The notes under the pieces: model-generated
Databases searched by the model: none
What the model was told of the DNA's origin: nothing
What the model saw: only the letters and a program-made list of their open reading frames with translations
Made by a program: the position numbers and the translations under genes
In this document: piece by piece, positions 45,435 through 55,564 of the stretch
How the letters are laid out: every line of letters begins with the position of its first letter
Numbering within the stretch: position 1 is the stretch's first letter
Assembly (NCBI RefSeq): GCF_003049575.1
Contig: NZ_PYWI01000020.1
Coordinates: 1-64,000 of the forward strand
Direction of reading: 5' to 3'
Source of the DNA: Lysinibacillus parviboronicapiens
GTDB lineage: Bacteria > Bacillota > Bacilli > Bacillales_A > Planococcaceae
DNA: 64,000 bases

Positions 45435-46373
45435 ATGAACGCAGGTATTATAGGGTTAGGCAGATACGTTCCAGAAAAAGTCGTTACGAATTTTGACTTA
45501 GAAAAAATTATGGACACGTCGGATGAATGGATTCGAACTCGTACAGGAATTGAAGAACGTCATTTTGCTGAAGAGAATCAGGAGACTTCGGATCTGGCAG
45601 TAGCTGCTGCTAAAGATGCTATTGCGAAAGCAGGTATTACGCCTGAGGAGATAGGACTAATACTTGTAGCAACTGTAACACAAGATCAAAATTTTCCAAG
45701 TGTAGCATGTATGGTTCAGGAGCAAATTGGTGCAGTAAATGCAGCGGCGATGGATCAGGCAGCGGCTTGTGCAGGATTTATATATAGTTTAGTGACAGCC
45801 AAGCAGTTTGTAGAAACAAATGCTTATAAATACGTCTTAGTAGTAGGTGTTGAAAAGCTGTCGAAAGTGATTAATTGGGAAGATCGTAATACGGCTGTAT
45901 TATTCGGTGATGGTGCAAGTGCTGCTGTTGTTGGGCCGGTTTCAGAAGGCAGAGGGATTTTATCTTTTGAGCTCGGAGCAGATGGAACAGGCGGAAAAAA
46001 TCTGTGTTTAACACAGCAACAGACGATTGCCATGAATGGCCGTGAAGTTTTTAAATTTGCAGTACGCCAAATGGGTGAATCTGCTTTGAATGTGTTAGAT
46101 AAAGCTGGTTTAACAAAAGAAGATGTGGATTTCTTAGTGCCACATCAAGCGAATATACGTATTATGGAGTCTGCACGTGAACGTCTCGACTTACCACTTG
46201 AAAAAATGTCGAAAACGATTCACAAATATGGTAATACATCGGCAGCATCTATTGGAATATCATTGGTAGAAGAGCTTGAAGCAGGTAAAATAAAAGATGG
46301 TGACTTACTAGTACTTGTTGGTTTTGGCGGTGGCTTAACTTGGGGTGCCGTTGCAATGAGATGGGGAAAATAA
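45435..46373 (+). CDS. fabH: Beta-ketoacyl-ACP synthase III
   Basis: 312 residues. FabH condenses a branched or straight acyl-CoA primer with malonyl-ACP to start fatty acid synthesis. The catalytic triad is visible: C112 (AAACAGF), His in VPHQANIRI and Asn in KYGNTSAAS. Other marks are [16 protein letters not shown] and the C-terminal [10 protein letters not shown]. Start ATG 45435 with AGAGGGG upstream, in preference to ATG 45405, which lies only a few bases behind the operator. fabF follows 30 bases later as in Bacillus; the pair is one operon. Confidence 0.97.
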   Translation: MNAGIIGLGRYVPEKVVTNFDLEKIMDTSDEWIRTRTGIEERHFAEENQETSDLAVAAAKDAIAKAGITPEEIGLILVATVTQDQNFPSVACMVQEQIGAVNAAAMDQAAACAGFIYSLVTAKQFVETNAYKYVLVVGVEKLSKVINWEDRNTAVLFGDGASAAVVGPVSEGRGILSFELGADGTGGKNLCLTQQQTIAMNGREVFKFAVRQMGESALNVLDKAGLTKEDVDFLVPHQANIRIMESARERLDLPLEKMSKTIHKYGNTSAASIGISLVEELEAGKIKDGDLLVLVGFGGGLTWGAVAMRWGK

Positions 46374-46403
46374 TAACGATAAATGCTTGAGGGGAGTAAG
46401 ACA

Positions 46404-47645
46404 ATGAGTAAACGACGAGTAGTAATTACAGGAATTGGCGCAGTTACACCACTAGGAAATAGCATCGAAGAAACATGGGCAAACATTAAAGCTGGAAAAT
46501 CTGGTGTTGGGGAGTTAACACGTTTAAACAAAGATTTATTCGCAGCTAAAATTGCCGCAGAAGTAAAAGACTTTGATATTGAAAAGTATATTGAACGTAA
46601 GGAAGCCCGTAAAATGGATCGCTTTACGCATTATGCACTTGCAGCTTCCATCATGGCTATGGAGGACGCACAGCTTACAATTGATGAAGAGCTAGCACCG
46701 CGCGCAGGCGTGTGGATTGGCTCTGGTATCGGTGGAATGGAAACGTATGAACAGCAGTTTTTAACGTTCCAAGAACGTGGAGCAAGACGTGTAAGTCCAT
46801 TCTTTATCCCAATGATGATTCCAGATATGGCATCAGGTCAAGTGTCTATCCATTTCGGAGCTAAGGGTATTAATTCTTGTTCTGTAACGGCTTGTGCATC
46901 TGGCACAAATTCAATTGGAGATGCTTATAAAGTAATTGAACGTGGCGACGCAGATGTTATGATTTCAGGTGGTGCAGAGTCACCAATCGTCACAATGGCA
47001 GTTGCAGGTTTCTGTGCAAATACAGCATTGTCTTTAAATACCGATGCAACAACCGCTTCACGTCCATTTGATAAAAACCGCGATGGCTTTATTATTGGTG
47101 AAGGTGCAGGGATTGTTATTTTAGAAGAGTATGAGCACGCGAAAGCTCGCGGAGCAAAAATTTATGCTGAAGTGCTTGGCTACGGCTCAACTGGTGATGC
47201 TCACCATATCACTGCTCCAGCACCAGAAGGTGAAGGCGCAGCACGTGCGATGAAACAAGCATTAGCTGATGGAGGTGTAGAACCTTCACAAGTTGGCTAT
47301 ATTAATGCACACGGAACAAGTACACCTTATAATGATTTATTTGAAACACAGGCAGTAAAATCAGCCTTTGGTGAACATGCTTACAAACTGGCAATGAGTT
47401 CTACAAAATCAATGACAGGTCACTTACTAGGGGCAGCTGGTGGTGTCGAAGCGATTTTCACAGCGCTTGCGTTAAAAGAGGGGATTTTACCACCGACAAT
47501 CAATTTAACAGAGCCAGACCCAGAATGTGATTTAGATTATGTGCCAAATGAAGCCCGAGATGCAAATATCGAATACGCGATGAGTAATTCTCTTGGATTT
47601 GGCGGTCATAACGCTAGCCTACTATTTAAAAAATGTGAAGAATAA
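46404..47645 (+). CDS. fabF: Beta-ketoacyl-ACP synthase II
   Basis: 413 residues, the elongation condensing enzyme of type II fatty acid synthesis and the cerulenin target. Catalytic C164 (TACASGT), His in [11 protein letters not shown], His in [13 protein letters not shown], plus the conserved C-terminal NSLGFGGHN. Start ATG 46404 with GAGGGGAG upstream. Co-transcribed with fabH and closed by a terminator. Confidence 0.97.
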   Translation: MSKRRVVITGIGAVTPLGNSIEETWANIKAGKSGVGELTRLNKDLFAAKIAAEVKDFDIEKYIERKEARKMDRFTHYALAASIMAMEDAQLTIDEELAPRAGVWIGSGIGGMETYEQQFLTFQERGARRVSPFFIPMMIPDMASGQVSIHFGAKGINSCSVTACASGTNSIGDAYKVIERGDADVMISGGAESPIVTMAVAGFCANTALSLNTDATTASRPFDKNRDGFIIGEGAGIVILEEYEHAKARGAKIYAEVLGYGSTGDAHHITAPAPEGEGAARAMKQALADGGVEPSQVGYINAHGTSTPYNDLFETQAVKSAFGEHAYKLAMSSTKSMTGHLLGAAGGVEAIFTALALKEGILPPTINLTEPDPECDLDYVPNEARDANIEYAMSNSLGFGGHNASLLFKKCEE

Positions 47646-47655
47646 TCAAAAACGT

Positions 47656-47708
47656 TAGCCTATAGGTAAACTCTGTAAAGATTGAGTTTAGCTATAGGCT
47701 TTTTTATT
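47656..47708 (+). terminator. Intrinsic terminator of fabHF
   Basis: Outer stem TAGCCTATAG / CTATAGGCT and inner stem AAACTC / GAGTTT around a 10-base loop, followed by six T residues. Confidence 0.9.
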
Positions 47709-48013
47709 GCGCGACGAACTGCTAGCGCTTCGAGCATGAGTTTGGCTCATTCTTATGCAGAAATCTCGTTGTTTCTTCTATTAAACAGTTTAGAGTGGAA
47801 TGTTCGTTTACGTACTCAGTTTATTGAAGTTTAGAGTGACCGCCAGCTGAACGCCCTGTCAGCAGTGAAATCACCGTTCTTATGCATCCCGATTATGAAA
47901 AAAAGCCTGTAACCAAATCTGAAATTCTTCAAGTTTGTCTACAGGCTGACGTATTTTTTATTCACTTTGAGAATAGATGATAAATAAGAAGAAATAGAAA
48001 GGATGCCGTCTAC
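47709..48013. other. Gap downstream of fabF
   Basis: No recognisable gene. It contains a hairpin at 47904-47947 (AGCCTGTA / TACAGGCT arms). On the minus strand this hairpin is followed by a T-run, so it may end the trpS-side transcript. Its minus strand shares TGTAGACAAACTTG with the terminator at 45135-45183. Confidence 0.45.
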
Positions 48014-48226
48014 TTGTTCCGTCTCTTTTTATTTTTAATGAGCTATGGCTTAATGATACTTTCAATAGGAAATCTCATATTGTACTTGAATTACCGCACA
48101 CTCGGTTATTCATGGTCCGTTGTTTTTAAGTTTATGGTTCATACAACGGAATTTTATTTGGCAATCGGAGCCTGCATTGTGTTATGCGGTGTTGTGCTTG
48201 ACTTTGGTTTTGAGCGAACATCCTAA
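48014..48226 (+). CDS. Small hypothetical membrane protein
   Basis: 70 residues with two TM helices (FLFLMSYGLMILSIGNLILYL and EFYLAIGACIVLCGVVLDFGF). I do not recognise the family. Start taken at TTG 48014 after AAAGGATG; ATG 48038 is an alternative that shortens the first helix. Its stop codon overlaps the stop of the convergent minus-strand gene by four bases. Real-gene status is moderate. Confidence 0.5.
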   Translation: MFRLFLFLMSYGLMILSIGNLILYLNYRTLGYSWSVVFKFMVHTTEFYLAIGACIVLCGVVLDFGFERTS

Positions 48227-48543
48227 TCTAAAAGATACGGAGAGAAAGTCACTTTAATTCCTAGTTCAGTTGCTACCTGTTGAGCCAAAATTGTACCTTG
48301 CTCATCATGTTTTTTTGCCAAATGTTCCATACCTTCAATGAATGAATCTGTTTCAAGATTAATCCATTCACCAAAGTTACACATCCATGATGTTAACTCA
48401 GTTAGCAAATGTTCATTTAATGGAAAGTTCTCTAATTCTAAATTGGCAAGACACTGACCACACCATAGAGGATCAGCACCAAAGTCACCTTCTAAAATAA
48501 GTGTTTGTATTGGCTTTTTACAAAGTTCGCATAGCATAGACAT
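48223..48543 (-). CDS. Hypothetical protein with zinc-ribbon-like cysteines
   Basis: 106 residues. Two CxxC pairs near the N-terminus (CELCKK at about 5-8 and CGQC at about 28-31), plus a single Cys near 54, suggest a small zinc-binding module, followed by a helical acidic C-terminal half (FIEGMEHLAKKHDEQGTILAQQV). No known function. Start ATG 48543 behind AGAGG; an upstream TTG at 48549 is less likely. It lies 11 bases after trpS on the same strand and is likely co-transcribed with it. Confidence 0.65.
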   Translation of the reverse strand: MSMLCELCKKPIQTLILEGDFGADPLWCGQCLANLELENFPLNEHLLTELTSWMCNFGEWINLETDSFIEGMEHLAKKHDEQGTILAQQVATELGIKVTFSPYLLD

Positions 48544-48554
48544 AGACAAACCTC

Positions 48555-49604
<1,050 letters not shown>

Positions 49605-49620
49605 TTAAACCTTCAATTAC

Positions 49621-49660
49621 GGACGGATAGCCACTGTGCTATCTGGTAGAGCGTCCAAAT
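49621..49660 (-). other. Extra hairpin in the trpS leader after the T-box terminator
   Basis: On the minus strand GGACG, eight bases, GATAGC-ACAGTG-GCTATC, CGTCC: a bulged stem-loop between the T-box terminator and the trpS ribosome binding site. Not part of the standard T-box. Confidence 0.5.
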
Positions 49661-49675
49661 AAATACTAAATATCA

Positions 49676-49950
49676 TAAAAAAACATCATGCGTCCTCATT
49701 AGTTTTTTCTAATGAAGGGACGAATGATGTTAGTATCCGCGGTACCACCCAGCTTGCCTAAAAAGGCCACTCTACTTCGTAACGTGAAGGGACGAGCTTT
49801 GCTAGTAGTCAATCGTGCACATACTTGAACGTTCGCAAAACTAACTCGGAAGTCCATTCCAAACGCATGCACGATCTGTTTGCAGCAACCACAGACTCTC
49901 TAAACGTGCACATTGCATTTGTACTACTCTTCGTCAGCGTTTTTAATTAT
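49676..49950 (-). ncRNA. T-box leader (tRNA-Trp) of trpS
   Basis: Read on the minus strand. The T-box sequence GGGTGGTACCGCGG lies at about 49738-49751, followed by a terminator hairpin at 49676-49730 (CATCATTCGTCC...GGACGCATGATG, then seven T). Stem I begins near 49945 with GAAGAGTAGTAC. A Trp codon TGG at 49856-49854, inside GGAATGGACTTCC and followed by A, is the probable specifier. Uncharged tRNA-Trp would bind the specifier and T-box and prevent termination. Confidence 0.93.
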
Positions 49951-49957
49951 TGCAAAA

Positions 49958-49987
49958 ATTATATTATAAAGAGTTAGCTAATTGCAA
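49958..49987 (-). promoter_or_regulatory. SigA-type promoter of the trpS leader
   Basis: On the minus strand -35 TTGCAA, 18-base spacer, -10 TATAAT. A second overlapping TATAAT gives only a 13-base spacer. Confidence 0.65.
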
Positions 49988-50413
49988 GCTTAGAAAATCA
50001 GACTTTTAGCGGTGTTTTTTTTATGAAAAAAACTTTATGCTAGTTATGCTGTGTTTTTATGTAAAAAAGCAACCTTTATTATTAGCGATACGTCTTAATT
50101 GTACACGTCAAATTGACATTATTCTCGTTTAAATTTTATAACTGAGAATCAACAGTAGAAATAAATGAATGTTTAAAATCGCTGATAAGTGGGAATATTA
50201 TTATTAGTTCATTGGACACCTTTCAGAAATTAGCTACTTTCAAGCTATAGAAATAGACAGAATATTTCGCGATAAGGTCATTCTTTTTTTCATTGGAACT
50301 ATATTCAAACACAGCTGAGTGCTGTATAATGAATATGTAGCTTTACATTACATTAATTCTAATTTAACAAACTGGTTATAGATAACGATTACAAACAGAA
50401 AGGATGTGTCAGT
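49988..50413. other. AT-rich spx upstream region
   Basis: About 425 bases with no gene. TATAAT at 50325-50330 could be a -10 for spx but I see no matching -35 at 16-18 bases. In B. subtilis spx has several promoters including sigma-M/W and PerR/YodB-controlled ones; none could be assigned. The oppABCDF genes and yjbB/yjbC found between trpS and spx in B. subtilis are absent. Confidence 0.35.
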
Positions 50414-50812
50414 ATGATAGTAACTTTATTTACATCACCAAGTTGTACATCTTGCCGAAAAGCGAAAGCATGGTTGGAGGAGCACGAAATCCCATATACC
50501 GAGCGAAATATTTTTTCTGAACCATTAAGCATTAGTGAAATAAAAGAAATTTTACGCATGACGGAGGATGGGACGGATGAAATTATTTCAACGCGCTCTA
50601 AAATTTTTCAAAAACTGAATGTGGATGTAGAAAGCTTACCATTACAACGTTTATATGAGTTAATTCAAGAATACCCTGGATTATTACGTCGTCCAATCAT
50701 CTTAGATGAAAAACGATTACAAGTAGGATACAACGAAGATGAAATTCGTCGATTCTTACCACGTAAAGTGCGTGCTTATCAATTACAAGAAGCACAGCGT
50801 ATGGTGAACTAA
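50414..50812 (+). CDS. spx: Transcriptional regulator Spx
   Basis: 132-residue ArsC-fold protein that binds the RNA polymerase alpha C-terminal domain and redirects transcription under disulfide stress. The redox switch C11-x2-C14 (SPSCTSC) is intact, as are GLLRRPII and [21 protein letters not shown]. The C-terminus lacks the LAN end of B. subtilis Spx and ends MVN. Spx is kept low by SpxH-ClpXP; spxH lies 6 kb downstream. AAAGGATG precedes the ATG. Confidence 0.97.
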   Translation: MIVTLFTSPSCTSCRKAKAWLEEHEIPYTERNIFSEPLSISEIKEILRMTEDGTDEIISTRSKIFQKLNVDVESLPLQRLYELIQEYPGLLRRPIILDEKRLQVGYNEDEIRRFLPRKVRAYQLQEAQRMVN

Positions 50813-51243
50813 TATCAATCTATTCTGCATATAATGTATTAGGTGTTGCAAATGCAAAAAGCATGTTGTGACATCTATTTTTTTATGCTTTACTTATGTA
50901 AAATCCTTCTGTACAAGCTATAATATTTAATAGGGGAAAGTCATATATTTCCGTAAAAGTATGTTAAACTTGATTTTAGCTAAATAGTTTACTACAATTT
51001 CAATAATTCAAATATCTTTTGTGAAATGGTGTATATCCTTTTCATTTTATGAAAGAACAGCATACAATAGAATTAGAGACAACTGAACTGTAAATTCAAT
51101 GATTTCAGTTGCTCGATGATTTATTGTGGTGTAGTCAAAGGTTGAAAAACAAAGGAGTATGAAGGTTAAAAACAATGAATCAAAGCATACTAATGAAATA
51201 ATACTGTTTTTCGACAAATGACAGTGAAGGGAGATGAAGTCTA
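50813..51243. other. spx-mecA gap
   Basis: About 430 AT-rich bases. A loose A-rich/T-rich hairpin around 50850-50890 could terminate spx. A short palindrome TTTCATTTTATGAAA lies near 51040-51054. No gene is recognised. Confidence 0.3.
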
Positions 51244-51912
51244 GTGGACATCGAACGTGTAAATGAAAATACACTCAAGCTCTTTATAACGTACAATGAT
51301 ATAGAGGATCGCGGCTACAGTCGTGAAGAAATTTGGTACAACCGAGCAAAGGGTGAACAACTTTTTTGGGATATGATTGACGAAGTAAATACAGAGGATT
51401 ATTTTGATGTGGAAGGTCCGATTTGGATTCATATCAATGCGTCTGAAGTTGGCTTGGAGATCATTGTCACACGTGCACATATATTAAAAGACGGTGAAAC
51501 ATTAGATGGTCATTCGCATTTTGATGAACACAAGGAGATGTTTGCCCCATTTGACGAAGTTGGAGAGGATCTTCTCAGTCAACTAACTCAATTCGGTGAC
51601 ATTGATGAGTCAGAATTATTTATGGATACAGATATTTATGTTTATAAATTTAAAGATATTGATGAGTTAATCCCTGTTGCTAAACGTATAACAGACGAAT
51701 TAGTGGATTCCTCATTATTCAAATATGAAGATTGGTACTATCTAGTTGTAGACTTCACGAATGCCGATGACGATTTAAATCGCCATGATAAAAATGCGGT
51801 CATTAAAGAATTTCTAAGCCCGTCAAATTTCACGATACATCGCCTTGAAGAGTATGGCGACAAGATTATGGAATATGATTGCTTTGAAACTATTCGGAAA
51901 TATTTTATCTAA
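51244..51912 (+). CDS. mecA: Adaptor protein MecA
   Basis: 222 residues. MecA assembles ClpC hexamers and delivers ComK (and ComS-linked targets) for degradation by ClpCP, which holds back competence. N-terminal substrate-binding part: MDIERVNENTLKLFITYNDIEDRGYSREE pattern with WYNRAKGEQLFWDMIDEV. C-terminal ClpC-binding part: YKFKDIDELIPVAKRI, SSLFKYEDWYYLVVDF and EYGDKIMEYDCFETIRKYF. Start is GTG 51244 behind GGGAGATGA. With two ComK-type proteins in the same region, MecA may act on both. Confidence 0.96.
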   Translation: MDIERVNENTLKLFITYNDIEDRGYSREEIWYNRAKGEQLFWDMIDEVNTEDYFDVEGPIWIHINASEVGLEIIVTRAHILKDGETLDGHSHFDEHKEMFAPFDEVGEDLLSQLTQFGDIDESELFMDTDIYVYKFKDIDELIPVAKRITDELVDSSLFKYEDWYYLVVDFTNADDDLNRHDKNAVIKEFLSPSNFTIHRLEEYGDKIMEYDCFETIRKYFI

Positions 51913-51918
51913 ATGATT

Positions 51919-51953
51919 CAAGCCTCTGAGATTATTCAGAGGCTTTTTTTGTG
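51919..51953 (+). terminator. Intrinsic terminator of mecA
   Basis: AGCCTCTGAG / ATTCAGAGGCT hairpin followed by seven T residues. Confidence 0.9.
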
Positions 51954-52085
51954 GCTAGTCATCAAGGTTGAAGTAGAATGATTTTGAGACGGAACATGGC
52001 AAATATTAAATTTGGAAAGAAAACCGATATTTTTTGGTAAACCATGAAATTTCATTTTACAATTGGACAAAAAGGAGACAGTTTT

Positions 52086-53204
52086 ATGCTTTTCGCCTAT
52101 ACAGAGCATGGAAAACCTTTTATGTCTTATCAACATTCAAGACAAGCACTTAAACGCTATCGCCGTATTTCAAAATTTTTTTGCCCTCAATGCCAGCAAC
52201 CTGTTCAGTTGAAAATTGGTACTGTCAATATCCCGCATTTTTCACATATTGCACATCAAAGTTGTGAACGATTATTTGCAGAAGGTGAATCTATGCTCCA
52301 TCTACAAGGTAAAATTCAATTGTTTGAATGGTTGAACAAGCAAGGTTATGCAGTAGAGCTAGAGCCATATATAAAAAAACTATCTCAACGCCCAGATATT
52401 CTTGTGACGAAAGAGCATCAACAAATAGCAATTGAGTTCCAATGTAGCACTATCTCACATGAAAAATGGCAGTTGCGTACAGCAGGATATAAAAATATGC
52501 ATATTCAAGCATTGTGGCTTTTTCAAACACCTCAGAAAAATCTTACCTCACAGGATATCATAAAAGTTACTATTCCTCCCATTAGGCAAAATGCTATAAA
52601 TTATACATCCAAAAGTTTACCTTATTTATTGACCTATGATGCGCATTCAGCAAGGTTTAATTATTGGGCGAATCTTCTTTATGTTCATGGGAACACTTTT
52701 ATAGCGAAAGTACAATATGTGCCGATTAAAAAACAGCTCTTTCCGTTTTATGTGCCCAAGCCGATTACAAGAGAAGAATTCCGTTATTATTGGCAACTCT
52801 ATAAAAGGATTTGTATGCAGTATGTCTATCAAAGATTAATACGTAGTAAAAAAGGCGTGCAGGATTTATTTCTACGAAGTTGTTATGAGCTGCACTTTTC
52901 GCTTGAGACAATGCCTATTTATGTTGGATTACCTGTTAAAAATGCTGCATCAATTCCGATTTTTTCAATCGAATGGCAAACGATTTTACACCATTTTTGC
53001 AGGCTAACTCAATTGCAGCTTCATGAATTAAGCAAGGAAAATATTCAACTTTTTCTTAGTCAGCTTAGTTTGCAGACGACAAACGAGGCAGTTCAAGCTG
53101 TGAAAAATTATTGTAACCTGTTTGAAAGATGGTCTCACAGCAACGATCACTTTCCAGATATTTGTGAGCAAGTTTACTCACATTTTTCTAATATAAACGA
53201 CTAA
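52086..53204 (+). CDS. coiA: Competence protein CoiA
   Basis: 372 residues. CoiA helps recombination of incoming DNA during transformation. Features are an N-terminal zinc-ribbon-like CPQCQQP and HFSH, and a central PD-(D/E)XK nuclease-like core with QRPDILVTKEHQQIAIEFQCS, followed by a variable C-terminal half. Start ATG 52086 with AAAGGAGA 8 bases upstream; an ATG at 52044 would take in the ribosome binding site. In B. subtilis the gene is ComK-activated; a ComK box here was not identified. It lies after mecA and before pepF as in Bacillus. Confidence 0.9.
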   Translation: MLFAYTEHGKPFMSYQHSRQALKRYRRISKFFCPQCQQPVQLKIGTVNIPHFSHIAHQSCERLFAEGESMLHLQGKIQLFEWLNKQGYAVELEPYIKKLSQRPDILVTKEHQQIAIEFQCSTISHEKWQLRTAGYKNMHIQALWLFQTPQKNLTSQDIIKVTIPPIRQNAINYTSKSLPYLLTYDAHSARFNYWANLLYVHGNTFIAKVQYVPIKKQLFPFYVPKPITREEFRYYWQLYKRICMQYVYQRLIRSKKGVQDLFLRSCYELHFSLETMPIYVGLPVKNAASIPIFSIEWQTILHHFCRLTQLQLHELSKENIQLFLSQLSLQTTNEAVQAVKNYCNLFERWSHSNDHFPDICEQVYSHFSNIND

Positions 53205-53247
53205 TACGTCGCACCTTGAATACGAAAAGTTAGTAGATGTTTATGTG

Positions 53248-53281
53248 TGAAACCAAGTGTCAGTAAGTACCTGGTTTTGAT
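53248..53281 (+). terminator. Possible terminator of coiA
   Basis: AAACCA...TGGTTTT hairpin with an inner GT/AC pair. The T-run is short. Confidence 0.45.
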
Positions 53282-53407
53282 CAATTAGTAATTCTCTATG
53301 AGGTGCAAAACCCTCAAGATTAAAGGGTCACTTTATTTGCAATTGCCACAATATACTGAGAAAATATGAGAGTACAGGTAAAACTAACATATAGAGGGGG
53401 CTGGCGT

Positions 53408-55225
53408 ATGGCTAGTAACAGCAATCAGGTTTTAATGAGAAATGAAATACCAGAAGAGTTAACTTGGCGCTTGGAGGATATTTTTGCAACAGATGCGCAA
53501 TGGGAAGAGGAGTTAAAAGAAGTCGCAGCATTTGCAAAAGAGGCACCTAGTTATGCAGGTACTTTAAAAAATGGTGCAGACGCCTTATTAGCAGTGCTAA
53601 CGTATTACGATCAAATTTATGAGCGCACTATGAAGCTCTATACTTATGCCCATATGCGTTATGACCAAGATACAACAAATAGCTTTTATCAAGATATGAA
53701 TAGCCGTATCCAAACATTAGCGACAAATATTTCAGCTGCCCTATCATTTTTAACGCCAGAAATTTTATCATTAAGTGAAGATACAATTGAAAGCTACTTA
53801 GCAGAAAATAAAGAATTACAATTATATACACAATCTTTAAAAGAGATTACCATGGCACGTCCGCATGTATTACCTGCTGAACAGGAAGCTCTACTTGCAC
53901 AAATGGCGGAGGTAACAGGCACAGCATCGAATACATTTAGTATGTTGAACAATGCGGATATGGACTTCCCAAAAGTGAGAAATGAAGATGGGGAAGAGGT
54001 TCAACTCACACATGGTAACTATATTAAGTTTTTAGAAAGTACAGATCGTAGTGTGCGTGAAGCGGCATTTAAAGCAATGTACGAAACATATGGTCATTTT
54101 AAAAATACATTTGCTTCTACTTTAACAGGCAATGTGAAAAAACATAATGTCAATGCACGAATTCGTAATTATGATTCTGCTCGACATGCAGCAATGTCGA
54201 ATAATTTTATTCCAGAAAATGTGTACGATCAATTAGTGGAGACGATTCACAAGCATTTACCTGTGATGCAACGATATATTGCCTTGCGTAAAAAGATGTT
54301 AGGCGTGGATGAATTGCATATGTGGGACTTGTTCACACCACTTGTACAAGAAACAGACATGAAAATGCCGTATGATGAAGCGAAAGACATTTTGGTGAAG
54401 GCTTTAGCACCACTTGGGCAAGAGTATCAGAATATCGTACAAAGTGGTCTGGATCATCGCTGGGTAGATGTCAAAGAAAACAAAGGGAAACGTAGTGGTG
54501 CTTACTCATCAGGTGCCTATGGTACGAATCCCTATATCTTAATGAACTGGCAGGATAATGTGAATAACCTATTTACATTAGCGCATGAGTTTGGACATAG
54601 TGTTCATAGTTATTACACGCGTAATAACCAACCGTTTGTCTACGGAGATTATTCCATTTTCGTGGCAGAAGTTGCGTCGACATGTAACGAGGAGCTATTA
54701 AACGATTATCTACTTCAAACAATTGAAGATCCTCAACAAAGGATTTATTTATTAAACCATTGGCTTGATGGTTTCCGCAGTACAGTCTTCAGACAAACAA
54801 TGTTTGCAGAGTTTGAACATTTAATTCATCAAATGGATCAAAATGGGGAGTCTTTAACATCAGAACGTTTAACCGAAGTTTATTTTGATTTAAATAAGCA
54901 ATACTTCGGCGAAGATATGGTCGTAGACGAGGAAATTGGCTTAGAGTGGGCGCGTATCCCACACTTCTACTACAATTACTATGTCTATCAATATGCAACA
55001 GGAAAATCTGCGGCAACTGCATTAAGTAAACAGATTCTTGAAGAGGGTGCACCGGCTGTGGAACGTTATATTAATAACTTCCTGAAAGCAGGTTGCTCGG
55101 ATTTCCCGATTGAAGTATTAAAAGCAGCAGGTGTTGATATGAATGCGGCGAAACCAATTGATGATGCTTGTAAAGTATTTGAAGAACGTTTAAATGAACT
55201 AGAAAAATTATTGTTAAATAATTAA
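53408..55225 (+). CDS. pepF: Oligoendopeptidase F (M3 family)
   Basis: 605 residues, cytosolic zinc metallopeptidase that cleaves peptides of about 7-17 residues. The active site is H393-E394-FG-H397 (LAHEFGHSVHSYY), with the third ligand Glu in the FVAEVASTCNEELL stretch. An N-terminal helical oligoendopeptidase domain (about 115-185) precedes the catalytic domain. The C-terminal FYYNYYVYQYATGKSAATAL region is family-typical. Start ATG 53408 after GAGGGGG; the in-frame ATG at 53366 has no site. It ends with a strong terminator. Confidence 0.96.
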   Translation: MASNSNQVLMRNEIPEELTWRLEDIFATDAQWEEELKEVAAFAKEAPSYAGTLKNGADALLAVLTYYDQIYERTMKLYTYAHMRYDQDTTNSFYQDMNSRIQTLATNISAALSFLTPEILSLSEDTIESYLAENKELQLYTQSLKEITMARPHVLPAEQEALLAQMAEVTGTASNTFSMLNNADMDFPKVRNEDGEEVQLTHGNYIKFLESTDRSVREAAFKAMYETYGHFKNTFASTLTGNVKKHNVNARIRNYDSARHAAMSNNFIPENVYDQLVETIHKHLPVMQRYIALRKKMLGVDELHMWDLFTPLVQETDMKMPYDEAKDILVKALAPLGQEYQNIVQSGLDHRWVDVKENKGKRSGAYSSGAYGTNPYILMNWQDNVNNLFTLAHEFGHSVHSYYTRNNQPFVYGDYSIFVAEVASTCNEELLNDYLLQTIEDPQQRIYLLNHWLDGFRSTVFRQTMFAEFEHLIHQMDQNGESLTSERLTEVYFDLNKQYFGEDMVVDEEIGLEWARIPHFYYNYYVYQYATGKSAATALSKQILEEGAPAVERYINNFLKAGCSDFPIEVLKAAGVDMNAAKPIDDACKVFEERLNELEKLLLNN

Positions 55226-55228
55226 TTT

Positions 55229-55268
55229 TTAGTGGCTGTAGTAACTTTACTACAGCCACTTTTTATAT
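55229..55268 (+). terminator. Intrinsic terminator of pepF
   Basis: AGTGGCTGTAGTAA / TTACTACAGCCACT hairpin followed by TTTTTA. Confidence 0.92.
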
Positions 55269-55520
55269 GGAGTAAAAATTATGTTCATCAATAAATTTAA
55301 AGAATAATGATTTTCTTAGATTTCTAAATGAAAAAAAGTATCCATCTTGAAAAAATACTGTACTGTAATCGCTTTCTATTTGACAAATTTGTGAATCTAG
55401 AGCATGTTTCATTGCTTAATTTATTATTCCATGATAAAGTGATTCTTGTGAAATAAATCACAAAACAAACATACACCCCTTTGTTTGAACGTGAACATTT
55501 CTCCCATCCCCTTTGTGAAA
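55269..55520. other. AT-rich spacer after pepF
   Basis: About 250 bases between the pepF terminator and the hairpin at 55521. No coding frame, promoter or repeat recognised. Confidence 0.3.
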
Positions 55521-55564
55521 AAGAGGCGTCTCTATCTGTCGAGGATAGTGGCGTCTCTTTTATT
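55521..55564 (+). terminator. Terminator-like hairpin upstream of the tandem repeat
   Basis: AAAGAGGCGTCTCTATC / GATAGTGGCGTCTCTTT with one T-T mismatch and a T-rich 3' flank. No gene ends directly before it. Confidence 0.7.

Noticed and set aside
49621-49660. tRNA-like fragment in the trpS leader
   Set aside because: The stem-loop has no acceptor stem, TTCRA loop or CCA; it is an ordinary bulged hairpin.
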